Below are positions 1-7,309 of a DNA stretch of 30,625 nt, one piece after another. The translations under genes and the position numbers were made by a program. Each line of letters opens with the position of its first letter. Within the stretch, counting starts at the first letter, position 1. The stretch covers positions 1 through 30,625 of the forward strand of contig JAFGDF010000300.1 of the NCBI GenBank assembly GCA_016932235.1. The letters are read 5' to 3'. The notes under the pieces were generated by a model that was given only the letters and a program-made list of their open reading frames with translations, searched no databases and was not told where the DNA came from. The stretch comes from Deltaproteobacteria bacterium (GTDB lineage: Bacteria; Desulfobacterota; DSM-4660; Desulfatiglandales; HGW-15).

Positions 1-465
1 AACAACCTGATTTTGGACTGGCTGCCGGAAGAACCGATTTTTTCAGTCGATACATTCACAAATTATACATCTTCCGATTATAATGGTTTTTGTCCCAACC
101 CGAGAGCACCCTATTCATATGCATGGAACTCACCATCATTTGAAATAATGAAAGACTATGATAATCCACAAAAGAACCGCAAATTTACCGATCTGACTCA
201 ATTTCAAAAGGCTACAAAGCAGGATACACATAGTATGTTGATCGATTTTAGTATTTTTCAAAATGTAAAAGCCCCGGACTATAAATCTCCAACTCAAGTA
301 TATTATGAGGTAAAGCCTTCAGATTTTCAGCTTGTTGAAGGGGCATCTGCAATTGATGCGGGATGTGTTATCCCAAATGTAAATGATAATTTTACCGGTA
401 AAGCCCCGGATTTGGGTGCACTGGAAGCCGGTATGCCCTTGCCAATATACGGACCTCGAAAATAA
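1..465 (+). CDS. C-terminal end of a parallel beta-helix (polysaccharide-lyase-like) protein, partial
   Basis: The reading frame is open from the first base of the window and stops with TAA at 463-465, so only the last 154 residues are seen and the start lies upstream. The closing segment (SAIDAG followed by IPNVNDNFTGKAPDLGALE) matches the final rung and cap that I associate with secreted right-handed parallel beta-helix proteins, where SPAIDAG and PDLGA(Y/L)E close the domain. Such proteins are often carbohydrate-binding or polysaccharide-lyase-like, but no catalytic region is visible here, so substrate and enzymatic activity cannot be stated. It is followed by a 143-bp AT-rich gap before the next gene on the same strand. 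The family assignment rests on the short C-terminal signature only. Confidence 0.6.
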   Translation, partial: NNLILDWLPEEPIFSVDTFTNYTSSDYNGFCPNPRAPYSYAWNSPSFEIMKDYDNPQKNRKFTDLTQFQKATKQDTHSMLIDFSIFQNVKAPDYKSPTQVYYEVKPSDFQLVEGASAIDAGCVIPNVNDNFTGKAPDLGALEAGMPLPIYGPRK

Positions 466-608
466 TGGTAATATATTTAATTGGTTATTTAAGTATTGTC
501 TCTATTTTTACATTGTAAAATAAGGCTGAAATAGAATATTTTAAACCCGAAGGAACGGTCATCGATAAAAAATAATATAATAAATATATTTAAAAAGGAG
601 GTTTTTAA

Positions 609-1523
609 ATGAAACACAAGTACGGAACAGGTAACAAAATTATCTTATCGGTATTGTGCCTTGCAATCAGTCTTTTTCTGACACAGTTTTCACTTGCCCA
701 GGATCCTGCTCGAAAACCCAGGCCAAAAACGGGTTTCAGTTTTCAGATGGATCCAAGAGCAAAGGAAATGTCCTATCATTTTAAAGAGGCGGGCAAAGAC
801 CTCAAATACGGACTATTTGTATCATCCAAGGTGAATAAAAATAAGAAAGCACCTCTTATTGTTACCCTGCACGGCCTGGGGGCTGGTTTTCAGATCATGC
901 TTTCAAAACAGGCTGTAGATCTTGCTGAAAAAGGAGGGTACATCCTCGTGGCACCAATGGGCTATAATGAACGCGGGTGGTATGGTATGCCATTTGGCAT
1001 TCCCGCTGGCAAAACTCCTCCTAAAAAGGCGCCCGCTGGTAACAATACGTCCCCGAAACCAAAACCAAAGAGGTCCATGTTTAACAATCCCGATGATCCG
1101 CCGAACCTGCATGAATTGAGCGAAAAAGATGTAATGAACGTACTGGATATTGTGCGCAAAGAGTATAACGTGGATGAAAACAGAATATACCTGATGGGGC
1201 ATTCCATGGGCGGCGCCGGAACGCTATATCTTGGAACCAAGTACCCGTCAATATGGGCTGCCATAGCTCCTGTCGCACCGGCAGCCTTCGGCATAGAGCC
1301 CGAAAGCCTGGAGAAAATCAAAAACATGCCTGTATTATTTGTTCATGGCGGCACCGATGAGGTGGTCCCTGTTGATATTTCCCGCCGCTGGGCTCAAAAG
1401 GCGAAAGAACTGGGTATGACCTATGAATTCAACGAGATGGAAGGTCTGGGTCATGGCCCCATAATCATGGCCTCTCTTCCGAGTGCTTATGAATTTTTCA
1501 GTAAACACTCAAAAACTAAATGA
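609..1523 (+). CDS. Secreted alpha/beta hydrolase (PHB-depolymerase / prolyl-oligopeptidase-like esterase)
   Basis: A 304-residue protein with a Sec signal peptide (residues 1-30, ending FSLA before QDP). The alpha/beta-hydrolase core shows the oxyanion strand LIVTLHGLG (about 83-91), the nucleophile elbow GHSMGG with Ser199, an acid at Asp250 (HGGTDEVVP) and His282 (GLGHG), so the triad looks complete. This arrangement is typical of secreted feruloyl-esterase/PHB-depolymerase-like enzymes acting on ester bonds; the natural substrate is unknown. Residues about 132-166 form a Lys/Pro-rich low-complexity insertion (PPKK, PKPKPKR) between the core strand and the nucleophile helix. The start is set by AAAAGGAGG seven bases upstream of ATG 609. 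It heads a same-strand run continuing into the truncated lipase (44-bp gap) and the selenoprotein gene. Confidence 0.82.
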   Translation: MKHKYGTGNKIILSVLCLAISLFLTQFSLAQDPARKPRPKTGFSFQMDPRAKEMSYHFKEAGKDLKYGLFVSSKVNKNKKAPLIVTLHGLGAGFQIMLSKQAVDLAEKGGYILVAPMGYNERGWYGMPFGIPAGKTPPKKAPAGNNTSPKPKPKRSMFNNPDDPPNLHELSEKDVMNVLDIVRKEYNVDENRIYLMGHSMGGAGTLYLGTKYPSIWAAIAPVAPAAFGIEPESLEKIKNMPVLFVHGGTDEVVPVDISRRWAQKAKELGMTYEFNEMEGLGHGPIIMASLPSAYEFFSKHSKTK

Positions 1524-1567
1524 AGGCTTCATGCAGGAACCCATAAACCTGGCAAGGGAGAAAGACG

Positions 1568-2077
1568 ATGAGGCAATCAGAAGGCTATTTTAACGGATTA
1601 GATAATTATAAAATCTATTATCAGAAATGGTCACAGGAAGGGACGCCGAAAGCAGTTATACTAATAGCCCATGGCTATGCCGAACACAGCGGACGATACA
1701 TGAATGTGGTAAACCACTTTGTACCATCGGGTTATCAGATATATGCCCTGGACCATCGTGGTCATGGTAAATCAGACGGTAAACTCGATGAGATCAGTGA
1801 TTTTTCAATATTTGTTGCTGATCTCAGAAAATTACATAATATCATCCGCGAGGAATATCCTGATGAGAAAATTTTCCTTATAGGTCACAGCATGGGGTCA
1901 CTCATCAGCCTTTTATACGCACTTGAATACCAGCGGGAACTCGCGGGTCTGGCAATCTCCGGCGGAGGTCTTCCAAAACCGGATGACCCGCCATTACCCA
2001 GGAGACCGTCAGATCAACCTTTGGATTCTTCATTCCTCAGTCGTGATCCGGAAGTATGGTTTAAAACACAAATATAG
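1568..2077 (+). pseudogene. Truncated monoacylglycerol-lipase-like alpha/beta hydrolase
   Basis: The frame encodes 169 residues matching the first part of bacterial monoacylglycerol lipase / lysophospholipase-type serine hydrolases: AHGYAEHSGRY (about 34-44), DHRGHGKSDG (62-71) and the nucleophile elbow GHSMGS with Ser108. The protein stops at TAG 2075-2077 just after a segment resembling the start of the lid region (FLSRDPEVW). Family members are normally about 260-300 residues, so the part that should carry the catalytic Asp and His is absent. The next 68 bases before the selenoprotein gene contain no continuation in any frame that I can recognise. I infer a 3' deletion that left an inactive gene; a GGGAG ribosome site precedes ATG 1568, so the fragment may still be translated. 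Confidence 0.75.
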
Positions 2078-2145
2078 TATGGCAATAAATTTAAGATGAA
2101 ATGTTACCCATAAAACCAATAACCTGTTTGAATAAGGAGTAACCT

Positions 2146-3921
2146 ATGAAACATCGATCTATTTTTTTCACATTAACAATTTTACTGTCATTCATAATAG
2201 CATCTCCTCAATTTGCTGCAGCAGCAGAGAAGATCGTTGTGATGAATCCACGGGGCATTCAGCCTGAAATACGCAAGATTCCCATGGCAGCACGGCCAAA
2301 GACTCTTGATAAAAAAACCGTTTATATAGTGGATACCAAATATCCCAATACCAAACCCTTTGTTAATGAGCTTTTTGCCGCTTTAAAAGCCAAATACCCG
2401 AAAACAAACTGGGTTCTTAAGGAGAAGTTCGGTGGGTACATGGATGACGATCCTAATCTCTGGAAAGAGATCAAGGAAAAAGCCGCAGGCGCTATTGTTC
2501 TGGTAGGTCATTGAAGCAGCTGCTCTCCGGCGGTCGTCGGCCACGCAGTAACCCTTGAAAGAATGGGCGTACCTGCAATCCCCATGATTACTCAGCGTTT
2601 TGAAGAACTTGTAACTACTACTGCCTTTAAAAAGGGCATACCCAATCTTAGGATAGTGTATACCCCCCATCCCATCACGGACAGGCCTGCAGAGCTTTGC
2701 AGGGAATATATCGCAGGAAATGATAACATTGCAGGCAAACCCATGCTTGAGCATATATATTCAGGCCTGACCCGGCCCCTCTCTGCAGCAGATGCCAAGG
2801 CCGGATTTCTTGAGAGGGAACCCAGACCCCGGGTCTTTCCCGCTGATACACCTGAAAACCTGATGGAGTTTTTCCATAACCAGGGTTATACAGACGGAAA
2901 TCCTATAATCCTTCCGACCGAAGAAAAGGTTAAGGAGATGCTCAACGCCACAAGCCATGATCCCGAGGAATGGGTGGGCCAGATGCGTCCATCCCCGCCC
3001 CATGAAGCATGGTATTACAATGTTGAGATGGTTGCGATTAACGCGGTAATGGCAGGTGCAAAACCTGATTATTTCCCTGTTATACTGGCCATTGCCTCAA
3101 AGGGCGTGACCTCCATGTTCAGTTCCACATCATCCTTTGCAAGGATGGTTGTAGTAAACGGTCCCATTGCGGACGAGATCGGCATGAACAAGGGAATAGG
3201 CGCCATGGGTCCTGTTAACCGGGCCAACTCTTCAATCGGCAGGTGCTGGACCCTTATCTCCAGAAACCTGGGCGGTTCAGGAAAACCTGGAGAGACCTAT
3301 CTTGGAAGCCAGGGAAATCAGCTTAACTACAATAACATCTGCTTCCCGGAAAACGAAGAAGAACTGCCTGAAGGATGGCTTCCCCTGCATGTGCAGAAGG
3401 GCTTTGATAAATCCGAGAGTGTCGTAAGCATATTCAGCGGCTGGAGCATGAATGACATAGCCTGGTATTCTCCCCTTCCCCAGCATGAGGTCATAAGGGG
3501 ATGGCTTGAACATTTCTTCTCCTTTGGCGTTACCCAGGCCATACTTGTTCTTGACCCCATAGTTGCCGATGATGTGGCTTCAAAAGGGTACAATACCAAA
3601 CAGGTCTTTGCAAAGTACCTTGCTGAAAATACGGGAACACCTGGCTGGCTCTACTGGTCGGAGAATAGAGAAAATCTCAAAAAGGCCAAAGATGGCATCG
3701 AGCCTTTTGCAGGCTGGCTTAAAAGGGGAGAAGATGCCGTTGTACCTGTTTCACGCTACAAGGGCAGAAGGATGGGCAATTCGAGTCTCCTTGCGACAAC
3801 CGATAATAAGGAATCGATAAGGTCAATTAATATTGTAGTCACTGGCGGCGGAACAAATACCTTCTGGTCAGGGGGTGATTTCGGTTATGTTGGCAGTACA
3901 TCCGTGGACTTCTGGAGATAG
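2146..3921 (+). CDS. Exported UGSC-family selenoprotein, variant motif U-S-S-C (Sec encoded by TGA 2512-2514)
   Basis: Reading the in-frame TGA at 2512-2514 as selenocysteine gives one 591-residue protein; read as a stop, it leaves 122 and about 450 residue pieces in the same frame with no ribosome site between them. Residues 1-27 form a Sec signal peptide (hydrophobic core, then AAAAE). The first domain (about 30-220) has alternating beta/alpha character, and its strand IVLVGH runs straight into U123-S-S-C126, a UxxC redox-type motif at a helix start. The second domain (about 235-591) shares GYTDGNPIILPTEEKV, INAVMAGAKP and NGPIADEI with the homologue at 18400. UGSC proteins are a known selenoprotein family of unknown function; here Gly is replaced by Ser. 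AAGGAG precedes ATG 2146. Nine bases separate it from the next gene, suggesting co-transcription. Confidence 0.88.
2515..2547 (+). promoter_or_regulatory. Candidate bacterial SECIS hairpin for Sec123
   Basis: Directly after the TGA, CCGGC (2527-2531) pairs with GTCGG (2536-2540, one G-U pair) around the four-base loop GGTC (2532-2535). TGC (2521-2523) pairs with GCA (2545-2547) below an internal loop. The GGUC loop lies 18-21 bases after UGA, nearly the same place as the GGUC of the E. coli fdhF SECIS apical loop (19-22 by my count). This is the element SelB should recognise. It is a hand-drawn fold, not a computed one. Confidence 0.62.
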
Positions 3922-3930
3922 GAGGCTGAA

Positions 3931-4509
3931 ATGATAAAAAGAATATCTATAATAATTTCCATCTGTATAGTTCTGTGCCTGATACTTGCTCCGGGAAATG
4001 TGCTCGCACAGTATAATTCATCAAAAAACCCTGCAGCCATTGGTACACCGGTAAAATCAATGGTTGAGCTTGGATCCGTATACTCGAGCATATACGATAT
4101 TACCATAACGGTTCTGGAAACGGTAAGGGGCAAGGATGCCATGAATCTACTTAAAAAGGCCGATTCCAAAACCCCTAAACCTCCCAAAGGATTTGAATAT
4201 GTACTTGCCAGGGTAAAGTTTGAAATGAAGTCAAGGGCCGTATCAGACAGACTTAGCTTTGTTCTGGGTGACTCGCCCCTTCAATGGGTTGCGCTCGCAT
4301 CTGACCTGACCGAATATCCCAGGGTCTCTGTAACTGTTCCTGCACCTGCGCTTAAGGGAACGGTAAAACCCGGTGATTCGTTTGAAGGATGGGTGGCATT
4401 TGCTGTGGATAAAAAGGACAGCGGGCCGGTCATGGTATTTAGTCCTGACTCGGGCGGGGCAACCGGAAGAGGAAAAACTCTGTTCTTTAAATTGTTCAAG
4501 GATAAATAA
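3931..4509 (+). CDS. Small secreted DUF4352-like protein
   Basis: A 192-residue protein with a clear Sec signal peptide (1-26, cleavage likely at VLA-Q). The mature part resembles DUF4352-type extracellular beta-sandwich proteins: a start like PVKSMVELGSVYSSIYDITI, a central GFEYVLARVKFEMKS strand pair, and PGDSFEGWVAFAV near the end. In that family these segments form an Ig-like fold; no enzymatic residues are expected and none are seen. It begins nine bases after the selenoprotein stop, with AGGAGG overlapping that stop region as ribosome site, so translation is probably coupled and the protein may be a partner of the exported selenoprotein. Family placement is by pattern only and the function is unknown. 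Confidence 0.65.
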   Translation: MIKRISIIISICIVLCLILAPGNVLAQYNSSKNPAAIGTPVKSMVELGSVYSSIYDITITVLETVRGKDAMNLLKKADSKTPKPPKGFEYVLARVKFEMKSRAVSDRLSFVLGDSPLQWVALASDLTEYPRVSVTVPAPALKGTVKPGDSFEGWVAFAVDKKDSGPVMVFSPDSGGATGRGKTLFFKLFKDK

Positions 4510-4545
4510 TATTACGAGAACAAATACGTTATTGACATCAAATAC

Positions 4546-4611
4546 AGGCTGAAGCATTAAGTAGAACTGAGAAGACAGAAGTCAGTGCAGGCGATTTTCC
4601 TAACAGCCTAC
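4546..4611. repeat. Dispersed short repeats shared with the 29.2-29.9 kb spacer
   Basis: Within the 221-bp gap before the double cupin, TTTTCCTAACAGCCTAC (4595-4611) is identical over 17 bases to 29291-29307. AGGCTGAAGCATT (4546-4558) is the reverse complement of 29497-29509. No reading frame of note occupies the gap. The matches suggest members of a genome-wide spacer repeat family rather than a gene. Confidence 0.45.
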
Positions 4612-4730
4612 CTTGGCCTAACGTAAAAGGCTGATCACTGGCCTCTGTCTTTTTCCTAATAACATACGGCCTAAACCGTTTCCATGGCACGCAGTAGATG
4701 ACCAGGGGAAGAAAAAGTAAGTAGAAAATA

Positions 4731-5597
4731 ATGTCTGAGAACGATTACAGTAAATATGTTGTCCAGGATCTAAAAACACCCTTTTCACCGGAGGAAAATA
4801 CCGCTTATTCAAAAATCGCCAAACGTATCCTTTGGATAGATGATAAAGTAGTTCCGGGAGCTTTCCAGATGAACTGCTCATGGTATTTTAAAACTAATGA
4901 AAAAAGCCCGCCGGTCCATACTCATAATGTGGGTGAAATTCTCGGCTTTTTCGGAAACGATCCGGATGATCCGTATAATCTCCATGGGGAGGTGGAGATC
5001 TGGCTGGGTGACCAGAAATTTAGCATCAATAAAAGCGCCATAGTCTTCATCCCACCCGGTTTGAAACATTGTCCGCTGCTGCTAAAGCGAGTGGCCAGAC
5101 CCATCTTCCATTTTTCCGTTGTTATCAGTGGATCTTGGGATGCAGAATCCCTAAACGAGACACATAAAGCTGAATCAGATTACAGTAAATATATAGTCAC
5201 CGAGCTTAAAACTCCGGACTTCAAACCAGAATTCGTGGAAGCCTATAAAAAGTTTGCCACGCGCGTACTCTGGATAGATAAAAATATAGTCCCCGACGCG
5301 TTCCAAATGAATGTTTCCTGGTACTGTAAACCTGCAAATCATGCGCCGGTATCACACAAGCATGATGTAGATGAGATTATCGGTTTTTTCGGTGGTGATC
5401 CCGACGATTGCTATAACCTCAACGGCGAGGTGGAGATGTGGATGGGAGACGAGCAGTTCCTTCTTACTAAAAGTACACTGCTTTTTGCACCTGCCGGCAT
5501 AAAACACTGTCCCCTTGTTATCAGGCGAGTTGACAGGCCGATTTTCCATTTTTCCATCGTCACCGGGGGCACGTACGGAATTAAAACCGACGATTGA
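4731..5597 (+). CDS. Double-cupin (bicupin) metal-binding protein
   Basis: A 288-residue protein made of two tandem homologous cupin units (about 5-131 and 150-276), each starting DYSKY and ending RPIFHFS. Both carry the metal set: His63, His65, Glu69 and His113 in the first; His209, His211, Glu215 and His259 in the second. Both also share GFFGxDPDD, NLxGEVE and KHCPL, and the C-P-L cysteine after the last His is conserved. No signal peptide is visible, unlike the related Tat-exported single cupin at 20276, so this one is probably cytoplasmic. Family knowledge supports a divalent-metal site but not a reaction. The start ATG 4731 has only a weak upstream purine stretch (GTAGAAAAT). The gene lies 221 bp after the DUF4352-like gene, and a cupin next to a UGSC selenoprotein recurs at the second cluster. 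Confidence 0.85.
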   Translation: MSENDYSKYVVQDLKTPFSPEENTAYSKIAKRILWIDDKVVPGAFQMNCSWYFKTNEKSPPVHTHNVGEILGFFGNDPDDPYNLHGEVEIWLGDQKFSINKSAIVFIPPGLKHCPLLLKRVARPIFHFSVVISGSWDAESLNETHKAESDYSKYIVTELKTPDFKPEFVEAYKKFATRVLWIDKNIVPDAFQMNVSWYCKPANHAPVSHKHDVDEIIGFFGGDPDDCYNLNGEVEMWMGDEQFLLTKSTLLFAPAGIKHCPLVIRRVDRPIFHFSIVTGGTYGIKTDD

Positions 5598-5629
5598 TGA
5601 GGGCTATAACATAAAAAAAACTCATACCA

Positions 5630-5925
5630 ATGACGTATATAATTCAAATCGATCAGAATGTCCCCATAGAGATGCGAGACAGGGTGAAACTGGCTGGTGA
5701 TATCTATCGTCCCGGAAGCACGGGAAAATATCCAGCCATTCTCATGCGTACGCCGTATCACGCCGATGACGTGTTAAGCTTCAGCTATGTAAAAGTGCTC
5801 CCGACCGGAACATGAATACGGGTGACGACGAAGGAGTAAACGTGGAAGGAATCCCGGCTCTGCAAACAATATATCACCTGACCGGACACTCTTCTTTTAT
5901 AGATTTATCGGTGATTCTTACATGA
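5630..5925 (+). pseudogene. CocE/NonD-family hydrolase reduced to its two ends by an internal deletion
   Basis: Frame one (ATG 5630 to about 5790) gives the N-terminus of an X-Pro dipeptidyl-peptidase/CocE-type hydrolase: VPIEMRDRVKLAGDIYRP then YPAILMRTPY. From about 5800, one frame over, the sequence reads DRNMNTGDDEG, then ALQTIYHLTGHSSFIDLSVIL and a TGA at 5923-5925. That matches the characteristic C-terminus of the same family (xRNxNTG ... QTIYH ... HPSxIxLPVI). Family members run to roughly 550-700 residues, so most of the gene, including the catalytic Ser, Asp and His, is missing and the two ends are joined out of frame near 5785-5800. It lies 32 bp after the bicupin and converges on glpB. 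I infer a non-functional deletion relic. Confidence 0.72.
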
Positions 5926-5995
5926 TATAAGGTTTTCACTCTGTATTACCAATCATCGGAATTGATTTAAAATCATATAGGAATTTCGATTCCTG

Positions 5996-7276
5996 TTATT
6001 CCTTATATTTTAAATATGCCTTGACGGCTGCATAAGCTGTAGCGATCGATAGCCCTGATCCGCACTTCATTCGCATCCAATCGGCATGTGCCAGAATGGA
6101 GCCGGCAACAAAGAGTCTTGGATGAAAGATACAGCCGTTTTTATCAAGAGGCCGAAATGCATCGTCTGTTGTAATCCCGCAGCGGTTGATTGCATGGCCT
6201 CTCGGGTCCAGAAAATCCGGTTGATACCATTCTTTACGGGAAGAGGGTTGACAAACCGGCAGGTCAAAAATGGTTTCTCGGATTTTGGATCGACCCGCCT
6301 TAAGGCCCTGCCCGATAAATCGACCGCTGGCCAGTACAACCGCCTTTGCCCTCACAGTCAATTCTGTGTCATCTTGACCAATGTACAAGACAAAGTCTCC
6401 TGATTTGGCAACCTGAACCTGCAGGACCTTCATTTGATAAAAAGTACGCACACCGTTTTCTGATAACCACTGAATCATGGCCTCCCGCATCCGAATTCCA
6501 GTAATAGAAGGAGGCAGTGTCGGAATTTCGAAAACCTGGCATCCGATGATCTTTTCAATATCCGCGATAATAGTGGAACTGGCTTTGATCCCCAGAACAG
6601 CCGGCAGCCCCACTGCCTCTTCATGGGAAATCATGGGTTTCAATATTTCAGCCAAACGATTTCGATATTGAGATAGCTGAAATTGGAGTGCAAGATGTTC
6701 CGCATACAATTCGCCCTGTATTTCAGGCCACTCGATATGGCCGTACCGCAATCTCGGCCATTGGTCCTTCAATGTTTCGAAGATTTGCCGGGCGCTGAAG
6801 CCCATTAGCCCTTTAAAATCAACAAGTAGACAGGGCCATTTATTATGCCAGGCCTTAGCCCCGACCCACATACTTTGAGGCACTCCATAGGTGAGTTTAA
6901 TGGTACCGGTCGGGGTCAAGACTTCGGTGTTTTGGGCGATCTGTCGACAATACGGTAGGCCGGCTTCATTCAAATGGGTAATAAATTCTCCAAATGCCGC
7001 TTCGATGTCCTGTGGTGACAGGCAGGCATACGGGTGATCTGGCTGGTCTTTGCTGAGTGAAGCGATGGCGGCCCAGGGATCGGTCCGGAACCGTCTATCA
7101 CCAACAGGGTGAACACCCATCAGGTCCAGCAGGCCACTTGCATAAATGATTGCACTGGTAGTGCCGACCTGTACGGTGGAAATTCCACGAACGGCGGCAA
7201 AACCGGCAGCCGCCATTCCTGCCATTCCGGCACCTATCACCAGCAAATCGCACTGTATTGGTTCGGGTGTTTTCAT
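5996..7276 (-). CDS. glpB: Anaerobic glycerol-3-phosphate dehydrogenase subunit B
   Basis: A 426-residue protein, close to the E. coli GlpB length of about 419. It has the N-terminal dinucleotide-binding turn LLVIGAGMAGMAAAGFAA (about residues 11-28), the GlpB-type ASGLLDLMG segment and a C-terminal FVAGSILAH...CGSGLSIATAY flavoprotein end. GlpB works with GlpA to oxidise sn-glycerol-3-phosphate to dihydroxyacetone phosphate and passes electrons on, normally to the membrane Fe-S subunit GlpC. It follows glpA with a 33-bp gap and only a weak ribosome site, consistent with one transcript. No glpC follows: the next thing downstream is the CocE relic on the opposite strand. The partner Fe-S subunit must be encoded elsewhere or replaced. 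Confidence 0.9.
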   Translation of the reverse strand: MKTPEPIQCDLLVIGAGMAGMAAAGFAAVRGISTVQVGTTSAIIYASGLLDLMGVHPVGDRRFRTDPWAAIASLSKDQPDHPYACLSPQDIEAAFGEFITHLNEAGLPYCRQIAQNTEVLTPTGTIKLTYGVPQSMWVGAKAWHNKWPCLLVDFKGLMGFSARQIFETLKDQWPRLRYGHIEWPEIQGELYAEHLALQFQLSQYRNRLAEILKPMISHEEAVGLPAVLGIKASSTIIADIEKIIGCQVFEIPTLPPSITGIRMREAMIQWLSENGVRTFYQMKVLQVQVAKSGDFVLYIGQDDTELTVRAKAVVLASGRFIGQGLKAGRSKIRETIFDLPVCQPSSRKEWYQPDFLDPRGHAINRCGITTDDAFRPLDKNGCIFHPRLFVAGSILAHADWMRMKCGSGLSIATAYAAVKAYLKYKE

Positions 7277-7309
7277 ATATCACTTACCACGATGCTTAAG
7301 CACTTGGCA

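Noticed and set aside
2512..2514. TGA as a true stop, giving two separate genes at 2146-2514 and 2563-3921
   Set aside because: The frame continues without a ribosome site, the residues after the TGA complete the UxxC motif, a SECIS-like loop follows at the right distance, and the second copy shows the same layout.
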